A stretch of 64,000 nt of DNA from Microdochium bolleyi (taxonomy: Eukaryota > Ascomycota > Sordariomycetes > Xylariales > Microdochiaceae), in the NCBI GenBank assembly GCA_001566295.1, contig KQ964273.1:1-64000 (forward strand), written 5' to 3'. The translations under genes were made by a program, and so were the position numbers. Shown in pieces: positions 1 through 10,333 of the stretch. The notes below the pieces were generated by a model that saw nothing but the letters and a program-made list of their open reading frames with translations, was not told the DNA's origin and searched no databases. The stretch's first letter is position 1; every line of letters begins with the position of its first letter.

Positions 1-86
1 CCCGTCCGCTCCCCTGTACACAAGCTCGATACCGCCGGATCAGTAGTTGGGTCGGTGACGACCAGCGAATCCCCGGTGTTGTATGT
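1..86 (+). rRNA. 5S rRNA, 3' part (cut by window edge)
   Basis: This is the 3' two-thirds of a 5S rRNA gene whose 5' end lies outside the window. It matches bases 34-119 of the complete copy at 44390 almost exactly and carries the fungal 5S internal-control-region and helix IV/V motifs (AGTAGTTGGGT, GTGACGACCAGCGAATCCC). The molecule is part of the large ribosomal subunit and is made by RNA polymerase III. The gene ends in GTATG followed by a T-run at 86-90, a normal Pol III terminator. The sequence departs from the common fungal 5S in helices II-IV, but in the same way as the other two copies. Confidence 0.9.
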
Positions 87-395
87 TTTTGCCAACCTCG
101 TTGTCATCATCCTCCATCTTTGTCTTCTTTTTTTGTCTGGCACCTCATCATGGCTTGCAGCGGGTGCTATGGCATTCCGTCCAGCGCTGGGTAATGACAG
201 CCGGGTGGGGGATGGTGCTCTGTCGTTGATCAACAGCGTGTGGCCATCGCACGGAGCCGGGTGACGAAAAGCTCATCTCCACGTTCATGAAGGTGCTGCT
301 AATTATCTTGCCAGGGTTCAAGAAACGCTTGTAATCTATCATGCTTCGCTTGCTCTTATAAGTCTAATAAATCTATCTCGTCAGCTTCGTGGTCT
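87..395. other. intergenic, 5S terminator to SulP 3' end
   Basis: Holds the Pol III T-run and presumably the 3'UTR of the SulP transporter, which is transcribed towards it. No coding potential is seen. Confidence 0.5.
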
Positions 396-2919
396 TCACG
401 GCCTACATCCCCGCTCATCTAGCGCAAGATCAGCAAGTACAAGTCCTGCCTCCTCCTGGTCACTCGCCACCCTCACGGCAGCACCGATATCCAGAAGTCC
501 GCAACGCTTCAGACTCCGCAACACGCTTTCCGACTCTGGGTCGCAGATGACGACTGCTGTGACCCTCCCGCCGGAAGCATGTCGCTGTATTGCTTCCACG
601 AGCAGCTGGCCGCAACACGCGTCGATGCGGGTGACTTGCTGCAAGTCGAGAACGAGCGCGGTGCCGTCCGCCGTGCCAAATGCCTGATCGATCAGAGCGA
701 CGAGGGCAGCGGCATTGACGAACGTCAGGCTTTCCTGCACCCGCAGCCTCACGATCCGGTCCGTGTGGTGATCGCTCGGATGCTGGCGGGTTGGTCTCTC
801 TGTGGTAATGCCCGACGCAACAAGACGGCCATGCCCGGGCCCTCCTCTCCTTTCTGCCCGCCCATCGACGTCGCCAGCGACAGCAATGGCAGTAGCGCTG
901 ACAGCACTCGCCTCTTTTACAACCAGCCCAACCGCAATCCCCAGCCCGACGACGACACCGACACTCATCCCCTTGACAAAGATGACCCCGCTCACCACGC
1001 CCATCAGCAGCACCTCCCGCCACCCCCGGGCCTTGACGAAGAAGACGACGTCGTGCGCGCACTCCTCGACCATGGCGATGCCCACGGCGCACGACATGGC
1101 CGCGAGCGTGGCGCGGGGCACGTAGTACAGCAGCGGCGTGACAAAGAGGATCGCGAGGAAGGTGATGAGCGAGAGGAATATCCCGGACATGGGCGTCTGG
1201 CTGCCCGCCTGCAGGTTCAGCTTGGAGCGCCCGAAGCCGCCAAAGGCCGGCAGCGTGGAGAAGAGCCCGCCGAGGACATTGGCGGTGCCGAGGGCCACGA
1301 GCTCGCGGTCGGCCGAGTGCTGTAGCTGCTGCTGCTTTTGTTTTTGTTTTTGTTGTCGAGCCTGCCGTTGTCTTGGCTGGAGTTGGTCGGCATCGGATTT
1401 GCGAGGGGGGCTGGAGTAGTCCGCCTTGTCTTTGCCGTTGCTGACGACAGGGTCCGGGCTACTGTTATCCTCAGTGGTGGTAGGTGGTGCTGGCGGTCGG
1501 CGCATGCTCTTGCCCGTGACAGAAGACTCAAAGTAGCCCAGCAGCGCAATCATGAGCGCCGTGTTGGCCACGGACTTGAGTCTGTCAAAGTCGGTGACCA
1601 GGCTCGCGTTGAAAGACGGCAGACCAGGCCTCGAACTGCCTGATGCACCGACAATGTCGAGCCCGTGCGCCTCAAGGTCGAGGGCGTAGACCACTACGGC
1701 CGACGCGACGATGGCCACGAACCGATCTGGGAAGTAGACAATGCTGGGGAAATGCTTGGCGTATTTCTTCTTGATGTGTCTGTGTGCACTTCAGTGTCAG
1801 CTTGGATGTTGTGCCCAGAATGGTGATCGCCGTGCTCTGATCCATCCCTCGATCGGAGAAAGCAGGGCATGATATAACCAACTTCCTTCAGGGACCAACT
1901 TACGCGCAAGCCAGAACGAACCCCAGCGTACACACTGAGAATGCCGCCGCAAGCACATCAAGCTGCGCGACATTGCCCAACAGGCTCAGCAGTATCTCCA
2001 GCGCAGACGCCTCGCGGCCAGCACTACTGCTTCCGTCGTCTCCGGCCGTCCCTCGGTCCGCCGCCTCGGCGAGGACATGCTGCAGGCCCAGTCCGGGTAC
2101 CGTCTGCTTGACGACGAGCACGACGCCGACGCCGCAGATGAACCCCTTCATCAGCGGCCGACTCAGGACATTGTCCAGGAAGCCTAGCCGCAGGAACCCC
2201 ATCGTCAGCAGGATCGCGCCCGCCAGCGCAGTCGCCGCGCCCGCGATCAGCGCGTTGGTCGTCGCCGCAGAGTCCTCACCGTCCTCCCCGACCGTCGTGG
2301 TGCCGCTGCCAGGGTTCAGCGCATGGATGGCCGCCCCAACGAGCAGCGAGCCGGTCGCTTCCGGGCCGATGACCATGAGCGGGCACGTGCCTAGCAGCGC
2401 GTACACGGGCGGGTGGAAGACGAAGGCGTACAGGCTGCTCGCGGGCGGGACGCCGGCGACGGACGCGAAGGAGAAGGCCAGCGGGATGTACAGCGAGGCG
2501 ACGGTCAGGGCGCCCATGAGGTCCGGCAGGACGTGCGCGGTGCGGTAGCTGCGGATCCAGGAGATGCCCGGGACCAGCGAGGTGATGACCTCTGTGATAG
2601 GGGTGGTTGCATTATTGTGGCTGGTGGTCACTGTTGGCGTTGATGTGAACCATGGGTGCTTCTCGAGGGGATAGTTCATTTCCAGGTCCGTCCTCGTGCT
2701 GAAATTTCGGTCGTAGCTGTCGTTGTCGTCGTTATTGTAGTCGCTAAAGTCAGACTTTTGGTTATGATTGATGTTGCGTGCTGTCGGAGCCGCAGAACTG
2801 CTGCCGGCCCTGCTATGCTCGGTATGTGTCGATGCAGAGCCAAACGAGCCATACGACTGTCCGTACTCTGATGCATGGCCTGCGAGAAGGCGCTGGCTGG
2901 TGTTGTCATGGCCTGCCAT
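396..2919 (-). CDS. SulP/SLC26-family sulfate-type anion transporter
   Basis: Two exons, complement(396..1779, 1904..2919), with a 124-nt intron (GTAAGT...CACAG), give 799 residues. The family moves sulfate or related anions across a membrane, usually coupled to protons. A polar Ser/Asn/Asp-rich N-terminus of about 110 residues is followed by the SulP core: LPDLMGALTVASLYIPLAFSFA, then the CPLMVIGPEAT segment, and many hydrophobic helices. A STAS domain closes the protein (about residues 680-795, with LVLDLQQVTRIDACCGQLL). An unusual hydrophilic insert of about 65 residues rich in Ser, Gln and Lys (about 431-496, including RQQKQKQKQQQ) splits the conserved core just before DRELVALGTANVLGG. 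Ion specificity cannot be read from sequence, and a vacuolar or plasma-membrane location is equally possible. Confidence 0.92.
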
Positions 2920-4237
2920 GACGAAGCCAAAACTCCCGTGCCAGGGTTGAATGCTCTAGAAGGATACTGGAGGCAGTCTGAGAATGCCACAATGCCTGGC
3001 CAATACGTGGAGCCAGGTTCTCAGCACATGATAGCTGGGTGTATCCCAAACCCTTTTGACAGCAGTGCGGAAGCTACGAGCTCGGATGAAATTTCTCGAT
3101 GTTTGCTTGGACGTGCTACGGTATAGTGGTGCCGACAGGCTTGGCGGTGTGTGGCCACAAGGAAGAGACTGCACACCACCACAGGCCGGTTGACGTAGTC
3201 GATGGAGCAGGACCCCAGTCTGTATGCAACGTCGAGGATAGAAAAAGCAGAGGAAGGACGCGCTACGAGATGCAAGAACCAGAGATGAGTACTGTAAAGC
3301 AGTGGTTGTAAAAGGAGCTCTGAGGCTGTCTCTCATGCCAGAGGTCGAGGGCCAGGACGGACATCACCGGCCAAAGGTGGTAGAACAGAGAGGCACCGGA
3401 TTTGTGAGCATGGGCAAACTGGTTTGGCATGGCATGCCCATGTGCCGCGCTTGCAGGGCTCAGCTGAGCCATCACGCAATCGCGAGGGCGGCCACTGGGA
3501 GCCGCCCGGCTGGGATGGCACCATCGGGGCACCCCCTGATAGGCCGGCATCAGCCTCACGTCATTGCCGGCCCCCTGTGGGGGGATCAAAATGAAGTGTC
3601 ATGCGTCTGGCATCACTGGCCCAGGAGGTGACCGAGCATGCTCTGATGACTCGCGTGTGTGTTGCTCTCTGCGTGGGGGCAGAACCCGACACGTCCTAAC
3701 TGCATCTTCAGGGCTGCGCGTTCTCGTCGTCTCTGTGCGAGAGACGAGTTCGGGTGCGAAAGTCAAGCGAGGGGCGGCATCAGTCGCAAAGTGCGGACAA
3801 TATTCTCCGCATGGCTGCAGGCCAGGCGCACTCAGAACTTGGCAAACCTGGCAGCGGCGTCGAGCTGGCAACCATTAGCCTGCCCGGCATCCACAACCCG
3901 ATCGTGGGGCTTGTGGCCCCGATTTCGCAACGGAAGTCACAAAAGAGTGACACAGCAAAGAGCGAGAGGTTGGCATTGTAGGAAGAGGAACGAACAAGAA
4001 CTTCAGAATCATCAGTATTGACTTTGCATGGTTTCCACCTGTCACAATCGTCTCGAGTAGCCCGGGCACGCCGATGATCTGTTAAATCTTTAGGCACAGC
4101 TTCTTGTAGTAGGGAGGCACTCAGTCACGATTCAGCCACAATCAGGCCTTGCTTGGTTCGCATCTCCAGAGAAGTCTTCTTGTTCACGTGGGTATTCGTT
4201 ATGTACAGCCTAATATATACAGGGCATATTCAAGAAT
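2920..4237. other. intergenic, SulP promoter and subtilase 3' flank
   Basis: 1.3 kb between two minus-strand genes. Short ORFs occur on both strands but none shows a recognisable domain or splice-supported structure. It presumably contains the SulP promoter and, near 4200-4237, the subtilase 3'UTR. Confidence 0.4.
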
Positions 4238-5599
4238 TTACACAATGTGGGCCAGCAGGTTCTTGGTGTTGGCTCCGAGGCTGGTGATCTTGCCAGTCAG
4301 GGCAGTCGAGACGACGTAGTCGCAGGCTTTGGCAGGGGTGGTCCGGCCGAGTCCGAGGTAGTAGGCAACGAGGCCCGCGACGTGGGGGGTGGCCATGGAG
4401 GTGCCGGTGTTGAGGCCGTTGCGGCCGCCGATGGTGGTGCTGCGGATACTGACGCCGGGGGCGTGGATGTCGACGGCCGCGCCGTAGTTGGAGAAGCTGC
4501 CGACCTTGTCGTTGGTGTCCGTGGCGCCGACGGTGCACAGGCTCTTGAGGCGCGCGGGAGAGACGGTGTCAACGCTGACCGCGCGGCCGGTCAGGGGGTC
4601 GCCGTTGCCGGCGGCGACGACCACGGCGAGGCCGGCGTTAACGAGGGCCTGGGCGGCGTCCTCGATGGCCTGGGAGACCTCACCGCCCAGGGACATGTTG
4701 ACGACGAAGCCCTTGGGGCACTGCGCGGCCTTGGACTTGTAGTTGCCAAGGACAAAGTCCATTGCGGCAATGATGACGGAGCTAGATAGTTGCGAAGACG
4801 TGCGTCAGTCATGAATGTTTGTTGTTGTGACGCCTTTGGGCCCAGACGAGATAACGATTTGTTGTAAAGCAGGAAAGCAGTTTCACAACGTGGGGGCGGA
4901 CTTACTTGTCACTTTCACCCTTGGCGTCAAAGACCTTGACACCAAAGATGGTGGCCTTCTTGGCAACACCATAGGTCTTGGAGGCAATAGTGCCGGAGAC
5001 GTGGGTTCCGTGGCCGTGGACGTCCTTCGGGTCGTTGTCAATCGTGTTGGCGACAAGGGAGGCGCGGCCCTCAAACTCCTATCAGTCAAGCAATAAAATG
5101 AATTAGCCGGACCTGGTACGTTATAACGCCTTGATAAGTCTCGGGGCGGAGGGGCTCATACAGGGTGTCCGACTTCAACGCCAGTGTCAATGACATAGAC
5201 GCAAGCACCAGCACCGGCAGTGCTGTCGTAGGTGTACGTAGTCGCGCCCCTGTTGGTGCTCGAGAGACGGGCGATGCCCCACGTCGCGCCAGTCTGGCTG
5301 ACCGGGGCGGCGATGGACATCTTGCCTTCCTTCTCGAGGAACGCGACCTGGGGGTTGAGCCGCAGCTGCTCGACGTCCTCGTCGTCCAGGGTGGCCGCGA
5401 ATGCTCCCAGGTTGGGGAACTCGATATCGGCCTCGGGCTTGACGGCCTGGATGCCCATGGAGTTGGGCGCGCCCGGCTTCATCTTGATAATGTACTTGTT
5501 GCCAGTCGCACCGCGGGGCACGTGCAGAGGGGCCCGCGTGTCTTCGAGAGGAGCGGCCATGGCCAGCGGCAGGAGGCCGAGGAGCACGGAGGAACGCAT
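4238..5599 (-). CDS. secreted proteinase K-like subtilisin (S8A)
   Basis: Three exons, complement(4238..4781, 4906..5078, 5162..5599), with introns of 124 and 83 nt, encode 384 residues. It is a secreted serine endopeptidase: signal peptide (MRSSVLLGLLPLAMAA), inhibitor I9 propeptide (KYIIKMKPGA to VAFLEKEG), then the S8 catalytic domain. The triad is visible as Asp138 (VIDTG), His169 (GHGTH) and Ser332 (GTSMATPHVAG), with the oxyanion Asn263 in AAGN. The start at 5599 is preferred over an in-frame upstream ATG at 5779, because a TATATA box (5740-5746) and a CTC-rich leader lie between them and the signal peptide begins only at 5599. It resembles fungal extracellular alkaline proteases of nutrition or virulence. 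Confidence 0.95.
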
Positions 5600-5739
5600 C
5601 TTGAAGGTGGCTTCTGCTGCTGGACGCTTGCGGAGGAGGAGGAGGAGGAGGAGCTTGTCAGAGTAGTGCAAAGTGAATGATGCGACTGCTGATGACAACA
5701 AGACAAGAGTATGACCTGTTTCCCAGCGAGGTACCTGGC

Positions 5740-5746
5740 TATATAC
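5740..5746 (-). promoter_or_regulatory. TATA box of the subtilase at 4238-5599
   Basis: TATATAG on the minus strand, about 145 nt upstream of the chosen start codon. The leader between them is pyrimidine-rich, with a run of CTC triplets near 5630-5655. Confidence 0.55.
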
Positions 5747-7670
5747 TCGTGACGATCTCCCGGCGTTGATTCGAGTCATAATAACAGCTGCTTCTATTGA
5801 CAGTGGTCACCCATGGGCGCTATAGCGCGTCGGAGGGGGACCTTCTCGATTCGACTTGGCGCTGCCCAAGCCATGCCCAGGGTTGTGCCTTGCATTGGGT
5901 CCCTGCCGGCCATCTAAACACAGGGCCCTGGCCATTCAGCGGCTCGCTGGGCACGCGACTATGCAAGGGTCCAGCTCAGCTTCCTGATCAGTGCTGAGCC
6001 TCGGGCTTGGCAGCAGCACAATGGACCCTCGCCCACGGCACATCCGTTCCATTTCGGGGAAGTGCTTGGTATCTGGCGTGTGTTTCACGAGTCGCGAGCG
6101 GGAAATGACCTTGTATACGGCAGGTCGAGACCGTCCGGTGCCGGCGGGCACGGTGACCCCAGACATGTTTGTGCCTGGCTGTGGTAGTACTGATCCGCCC
6201 CCCGCATAGTAGCCAGCGCAGATCAATCCGCAAGCAACGGAGCCCACGCGATGTGCTGGAAGAGCAGGCCTTCCCCCACAAGTAATGGCAATGTACCAGC
6301 TGCACACGCGACAGGCAGGCTTGCCTCATGCTGCCTCGACCTCGCCTCGAGGCTCTGCGCCACGCTGCAAGGTGCGCCGGTCTGCTTGGTAATCCTGCCA
6401 TATCACGCAAGGCGTGCGCGTGCCGTCGAAATTAAGCATGTTACATCGTCATCCGGCGTCCACCGCAGGTTGCTGCGGCCGCTGTCGACAGGTCACGGTC
6501 TCTGAGATGTCTATTGGCTGAAGCACGCATTCTCATTGCCTACTTCTAGGCCCGACACTCCTTAGGATGGCTGCGAAACTCACAACCCGGCACAACAACC
6601 TCTAAAGATTTGCCCGTGGTTAAGCAGCTAGTCGCGAGCCTCGCATTGGACATGCGCCAAATGAACTGGCACGTGCTCGACCGCTTTGCCGAGGATCTCT
6701 GTATACTCTCGTACTCAATAGCGTGCCGGTAAACCTCTCGCCTGTACGTCCCGGTACCTGAGGAGGTAGGCCGTAACGAAGAGCAAGAACTGTCGGAAGT
6801 GCAGAGGCAGATAGGTGCGGCGATATCTCGTCATTGTAACCCTCGTTTGGCAGGGCATGCCATCAATATCGCACCAGTTGGAGGAGTCGTTTTCTTTTGG
6901 TTGAGCATGGGATATATGCCAACAGACAGGTACAAGCAACGTGTTGTATGGGACAACAGGGGAAATTTGGGGCTTGCCATACCACCAATGGAATAAGCAA
7001 TTTGCCCCATCTTCGACCCTTTTGACTAAAGCGCATGCTGTAGGGACGATCCCTATACGGGCATCGCCGGTTGCCCCGCCCCTCCCTCCGGTGGCTTAAG
7101 ACGACAGAATGAAATCAGCCTGGACTCGTTGGTCCCCGTGAAGACTTTGGGGCTCGAATAGCTGGGCCGGATTGATCTGCCTCTCCGTTATTCCCTCGAA
7201 TTATTTTGATAACTCGAGTCTTGACCTGAAGCATCTCTGGTGTCTAGCTGTTACGGCGTTGCCTCGCGGCCCCCTGACTCCCTCTTAGTTCCACGCTGGC
7301 TGAAAAACTTCGATCATGAGCCATCCTCTGTGGAGGCCTAGCCGCTTGTGCATTGACAATCTTTGAAGTTTCTGAAAGTTCGTGTTTTTGTTCATGGCAG
7401 AGTACTGACCTGGGCGGGATAGCATTTCAGATTGTAAAGTGTTACTCCACTAGGCCTCTGAGCATCCACAGTCAAATACTTGCAACTGCATTCGTCCCCG
7501 GTACGGATTGGGGAAGGAAATTGTCTAGCTTAAAACTAGCTTCTTGTGTAGTAATTGTTTGACTATCGTGTCTTTTGCTCTGAAGAACCCGTAACAAGAC
7601 CTCCGCGCCGGAGGCCAAGATGCAAAGTTGAAAAATCCATTGGTGCCCGCCTACGGCGTCCTAGTTCAGC
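5747..7670. other. intergenic, no gene recognised
   Basis: About 1.9 kb upstream of the subtilase. ORFs of up to 140 codons are present on both strands, but they overlap one another, have Arg/Cys-rich random-looking composition and no domain or splice signals. Nothing supportable is seen. Confidence 0.4.
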
Positions 7671-8015
7671 TTACCACGAGCAGCCCACTCCCGTGTAGGT
7701 TATGTACTCGTAGTGGTTCCTCCCGTCCTGAACCTGGTCCCGGCGCGTCAGGTTCAGACACTGCCGCACGCCGTTGGTCCAGATGACGTGGGCGCGCCTC
7801 CGTGAACTGTCGATGCAGACCTCCCTGATGTTGTCTCTGACCTTGCACCCGTCCACGAAGTAGCCGAACGGGTGGTGGTCGCCGGCATCGCCCGTCACGG
7901 ACGTGAAGACGACCGGGGCGATCGAGCCACCGGTGGTGATGGTCATCGAGATCTCGACGGCGGATGCCGCGTTGCAGAAGGCCAGAACGGCGAGGGCGAG
8001 AAGGGAGACATGCAT
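7671..8015 (-). CDS. small secreted protein of unknown function
   Basis: A single 114-codon ORF with a clear signal peptide (MHVSLLALAVLAFCNAASA) and a mature part of about 95 residues containing four cysteines (GCKV, REVC, RQCLN, VGCSW), enough for two disulfides. It has no recognised domain; size and secretion make it an effector-like candidate, which is inference. A TATA element (GTATAAGA, about 8226-8232) and a probable 5'UTR intron at 8033-8096 (GTAAGT donor, TACTGAC branch point, AAGCAG acceptor) support the gene being expressed. The ORF itself has no intron. Confidence 0.7.
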   Translation of the reverse strand: MHVSLLALAVLAFCNAASAVEISMTITTGGSIAPVVFTSVTGDAGDHHPFGYFVDGCKVRDNIREVCIDSSRRRAHVIWTNGVRQCLNLTRRDQVQDGRNHYEYITYTGVGCSW

Positions 8016-8032
8016 GATGGCCGACTGGTGGA

Positions 8033-8096
8033 CTGCTTTGAGTCAGTACATGTCTCGAACCGCGGAATACTCGATGGAGAAGAGTGCTCGACTTAC
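8033..8096 (-). other. probable 5'UTR intron (64 nt)
   Basis: On the minus strand a GTAAGT donor, a CTGAC branch site nine bases before the acceptor and a CAG acceptor lie 17 nt upstream of the start codon at 8015. Position and strength fit an intron in the leader of the small secreted protein gene. Confidence 0.55.
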
Positions 8097-8239
8097 TTGA
8101 GCCTTGTCCGAGGAGGGTCGAGCAGAGAATGGTGACTTGGGAGCTTGTTCCGGATTCACTTGATCGTGTAAGGAGCTGTGCTAATCCGAAGAACTACCAG
8201 TTGAAAAGTTGGTGGCTTGCTGCCTCTTATACTTGACCG

Positions 8240-9684
8240 TTGACCCTGAAGAACTTGTAAGCGAGCTCGCAACTGAGCTCGAGACTTTGCGACGAGAGCC
8301 GAGAAGAAGGGCCTTGCATCGAAGGATCACCGCCACAGCGGGGTCCTATGCTAGATCTCACTGAGATGTTCCTCTGTCAGCGCGTCAAAAGTCCCCAGCT
8401 TCCGCAAGAAGGGCGAGTTGTGAAGTCTTTCCCGGGAAGTATCCCGCAATGCACCGGATAACAGCCAATCAGCATAAAGAACTCGTCGTTCTCAACAGAT
8501 AGGGTGACATTAGGGGACCGAGTGCTTAAGCCATGCCCAGCATTCGGATCCTTCCACCCCGGATATCTACACAATGGTAGATGCCAAGGTCAAGGTGCAT
8601 CATCTCATAGAATCTTTATAGACCTGCCAGGGACGGGGCGTGACGCATGTCAGCTCAGCTCTAGCGAAACCGTAATCCACGCCGTCTCGCGTCGATGCAG
8701 GATTCTTTGCACTGTTTAGCCCGTGCACTTTGATTCGGTCGCTTCCAGCTTTGGTCAACCCTGGCTCACTTGAGAGATGCGCCGAGGCCGGGAAAATTGG
8801 ATTGTGAACAACGCATGCAGAGAACCTGCAGAACAGGACGCTGGATTTCTTCCTTACTCTAGGCATTCAAAGGTTAAATCGATTGACGAACGGAGCAGAC
8901 GAGGAGAATCGTAGGCCACGATGAACATGGGCCTTATGATGCCGGTGGTCGCGCTGCGAGCTGTGCTTCCTGGCCAAAGTTCAAGATGATTTCCATAATG
9001 CCAGGTCTTGATGGGGTCTCCCGCCCATCCCTGTGTAGATGCTCGCTCGCTGCACTTCGGTAAGGGCGCGACCTGATTGGGCGCGTCAATCTCGACGCAG
9101 CAGCTGCCTCTTCGATATGAACCAGGGTATGTATAAAGTGAGGGTCGGACATGCGATGGGGATGCAAAGAGGCCGCTTCTTAGCATCTCTGCACGGGAAA
9201 GATCAGGGGAGCGAATCCTTCAGCCTGGCTGTGGCAATGTGCAGGTTTGCAGGACGAAACGTGGAAGGCCACGCTACACATTCGACAAGGACATTTACCC
9301 CAAACTGGCGAAGAACGTGCTCTTCCATGACTTCTTGGGTGGAGTGTATGCCGTGGGCAAGAGTAATTTGCGCACATCTCCCTCCTGAGCCGCACCACGT
9401 TGCCTCAACATGTAACTACGATAGATCACCACACCAGAGAGCTAGGGCAGCCTTGGAGTTCGCCACCGAGTCCTGAACTGAAACTAGCTAAGACTTGAAG
9501 GCCTCTCAGAAGGCAACCTCCTCGGTTGACTGAGTTGATCGCTCTCAAGTCCTACTACCAAGCAGGAGCGGTCTTTACAAGGTATAAACACCAACCAGGA
9601 GCGATAGCAGCACCCTGTCACATTTATATGTGTAGCACGGTCACCGCAGTAGGCAAAAATTGGTACCCGCGAGACAAAACGGTA
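8240..9684. other. intergenic between secreted-protein promoter and tRNA
   Basis: About 1.4 kb with scattered short ORFs and no recognisable gene. Confidence 0.35.
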
Positions 9685-9805
9685 TGGACTAACAGGGAGT
9701 CGAACCCTGTACCTTTCGCAGATGGACTCGAACATCTCCAGGACAAAGAGCCCCGGAGTAGTCATGGGTGCAAAGCGAACGCTCTACCAAATGAGCTATT
9801 AGCCC
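9685..9805 (-). tRNA. tRNA-Ala(UGC) with a 48-nt intron
   Basis: The minus strand folds as a complete cloverleaf. The acceptor stem is GGGCTAA pairing with TTAGTCC and discriminator A. The D-arm is GCTC/GAGC, the anticodon stem TTCGC/GCGAA and the T-arm CAGGG-TTCGACT-CCCTG. The third acceptor pair is G3:U70, the alanine identity element. The anticodon TGC is followed by A37 and then an intron (9721-9768) at the canonical 37/38 position. A box and B box (GGTTCGACTCC) are intact, and T-runs follow at about 9676-9679 and 9655-9659 for Pol III termination. CCA is not encoded, as usual in eukaryotes. Confidence 0.95.
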
Positions 9806-10333
9806 TGTGATTTTGCAAAGGCGGTGAAGGAACATTGTCTTACGTCTCGCCATGATCACATGCCGCCCCATTGGGCGTTGAGAGCCACGGAGGACCCATT
9901 TGAGAGTGCAGGGCAGGGGATAAGACTTCGTGTGATGGTCAGATAGCTGTTGTTGATCCCAAAACACGAGGTTCTAGTAGTAGCCGCAAACCAGTAGGGC
10001 ATAGTACGATGCGTGACAACAAACTGGGCGACCGGCACTCGGCAAAGGCATGAGATGATGGTCAAGAATGGCGGCAGGCGCAGCCTGCACACGCCCTTTT
10101 CTGGGATTGTTGATCCGACCACTGGTCTGGCCTGTTGTTGACTGCAGGCCAACCCATAGTCGCGCTTGGGAATCACCAACGATCATGGTTGCATTAGACG
10201 TAAAAAATGACGTGCGTAGACTACATCTCCCTTCCGTCGCCTTGAGGGTATTCTCTCTTATGACTTCCGAGATCTCTTCCGTCTCACAGATCGCTCTCAG
10301 CAAATTCGCTGATCGTCTTTCCACTATGAACAT
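9806..10333. other. intergenic, tRNA upstream flank and TF 3' flank
   Basis: Contains the tRNA 5' flank and presumably the 3'UTR of the transcription factor. No coding signal. Confidence 0.4.

Noticed and set aside
5600..5779. N-terminal extension of the subtilase from an upstream ATG at 5779
   Set aside because: The TATA box lies downstream of that ATG, and a signal peptide starts exactly at the internal Met at 5599.
9484..9765. Minus-strand ORF of 93 codons
   Set aside because: It runs through the tRNA-Ala gene; no domain or promoter.
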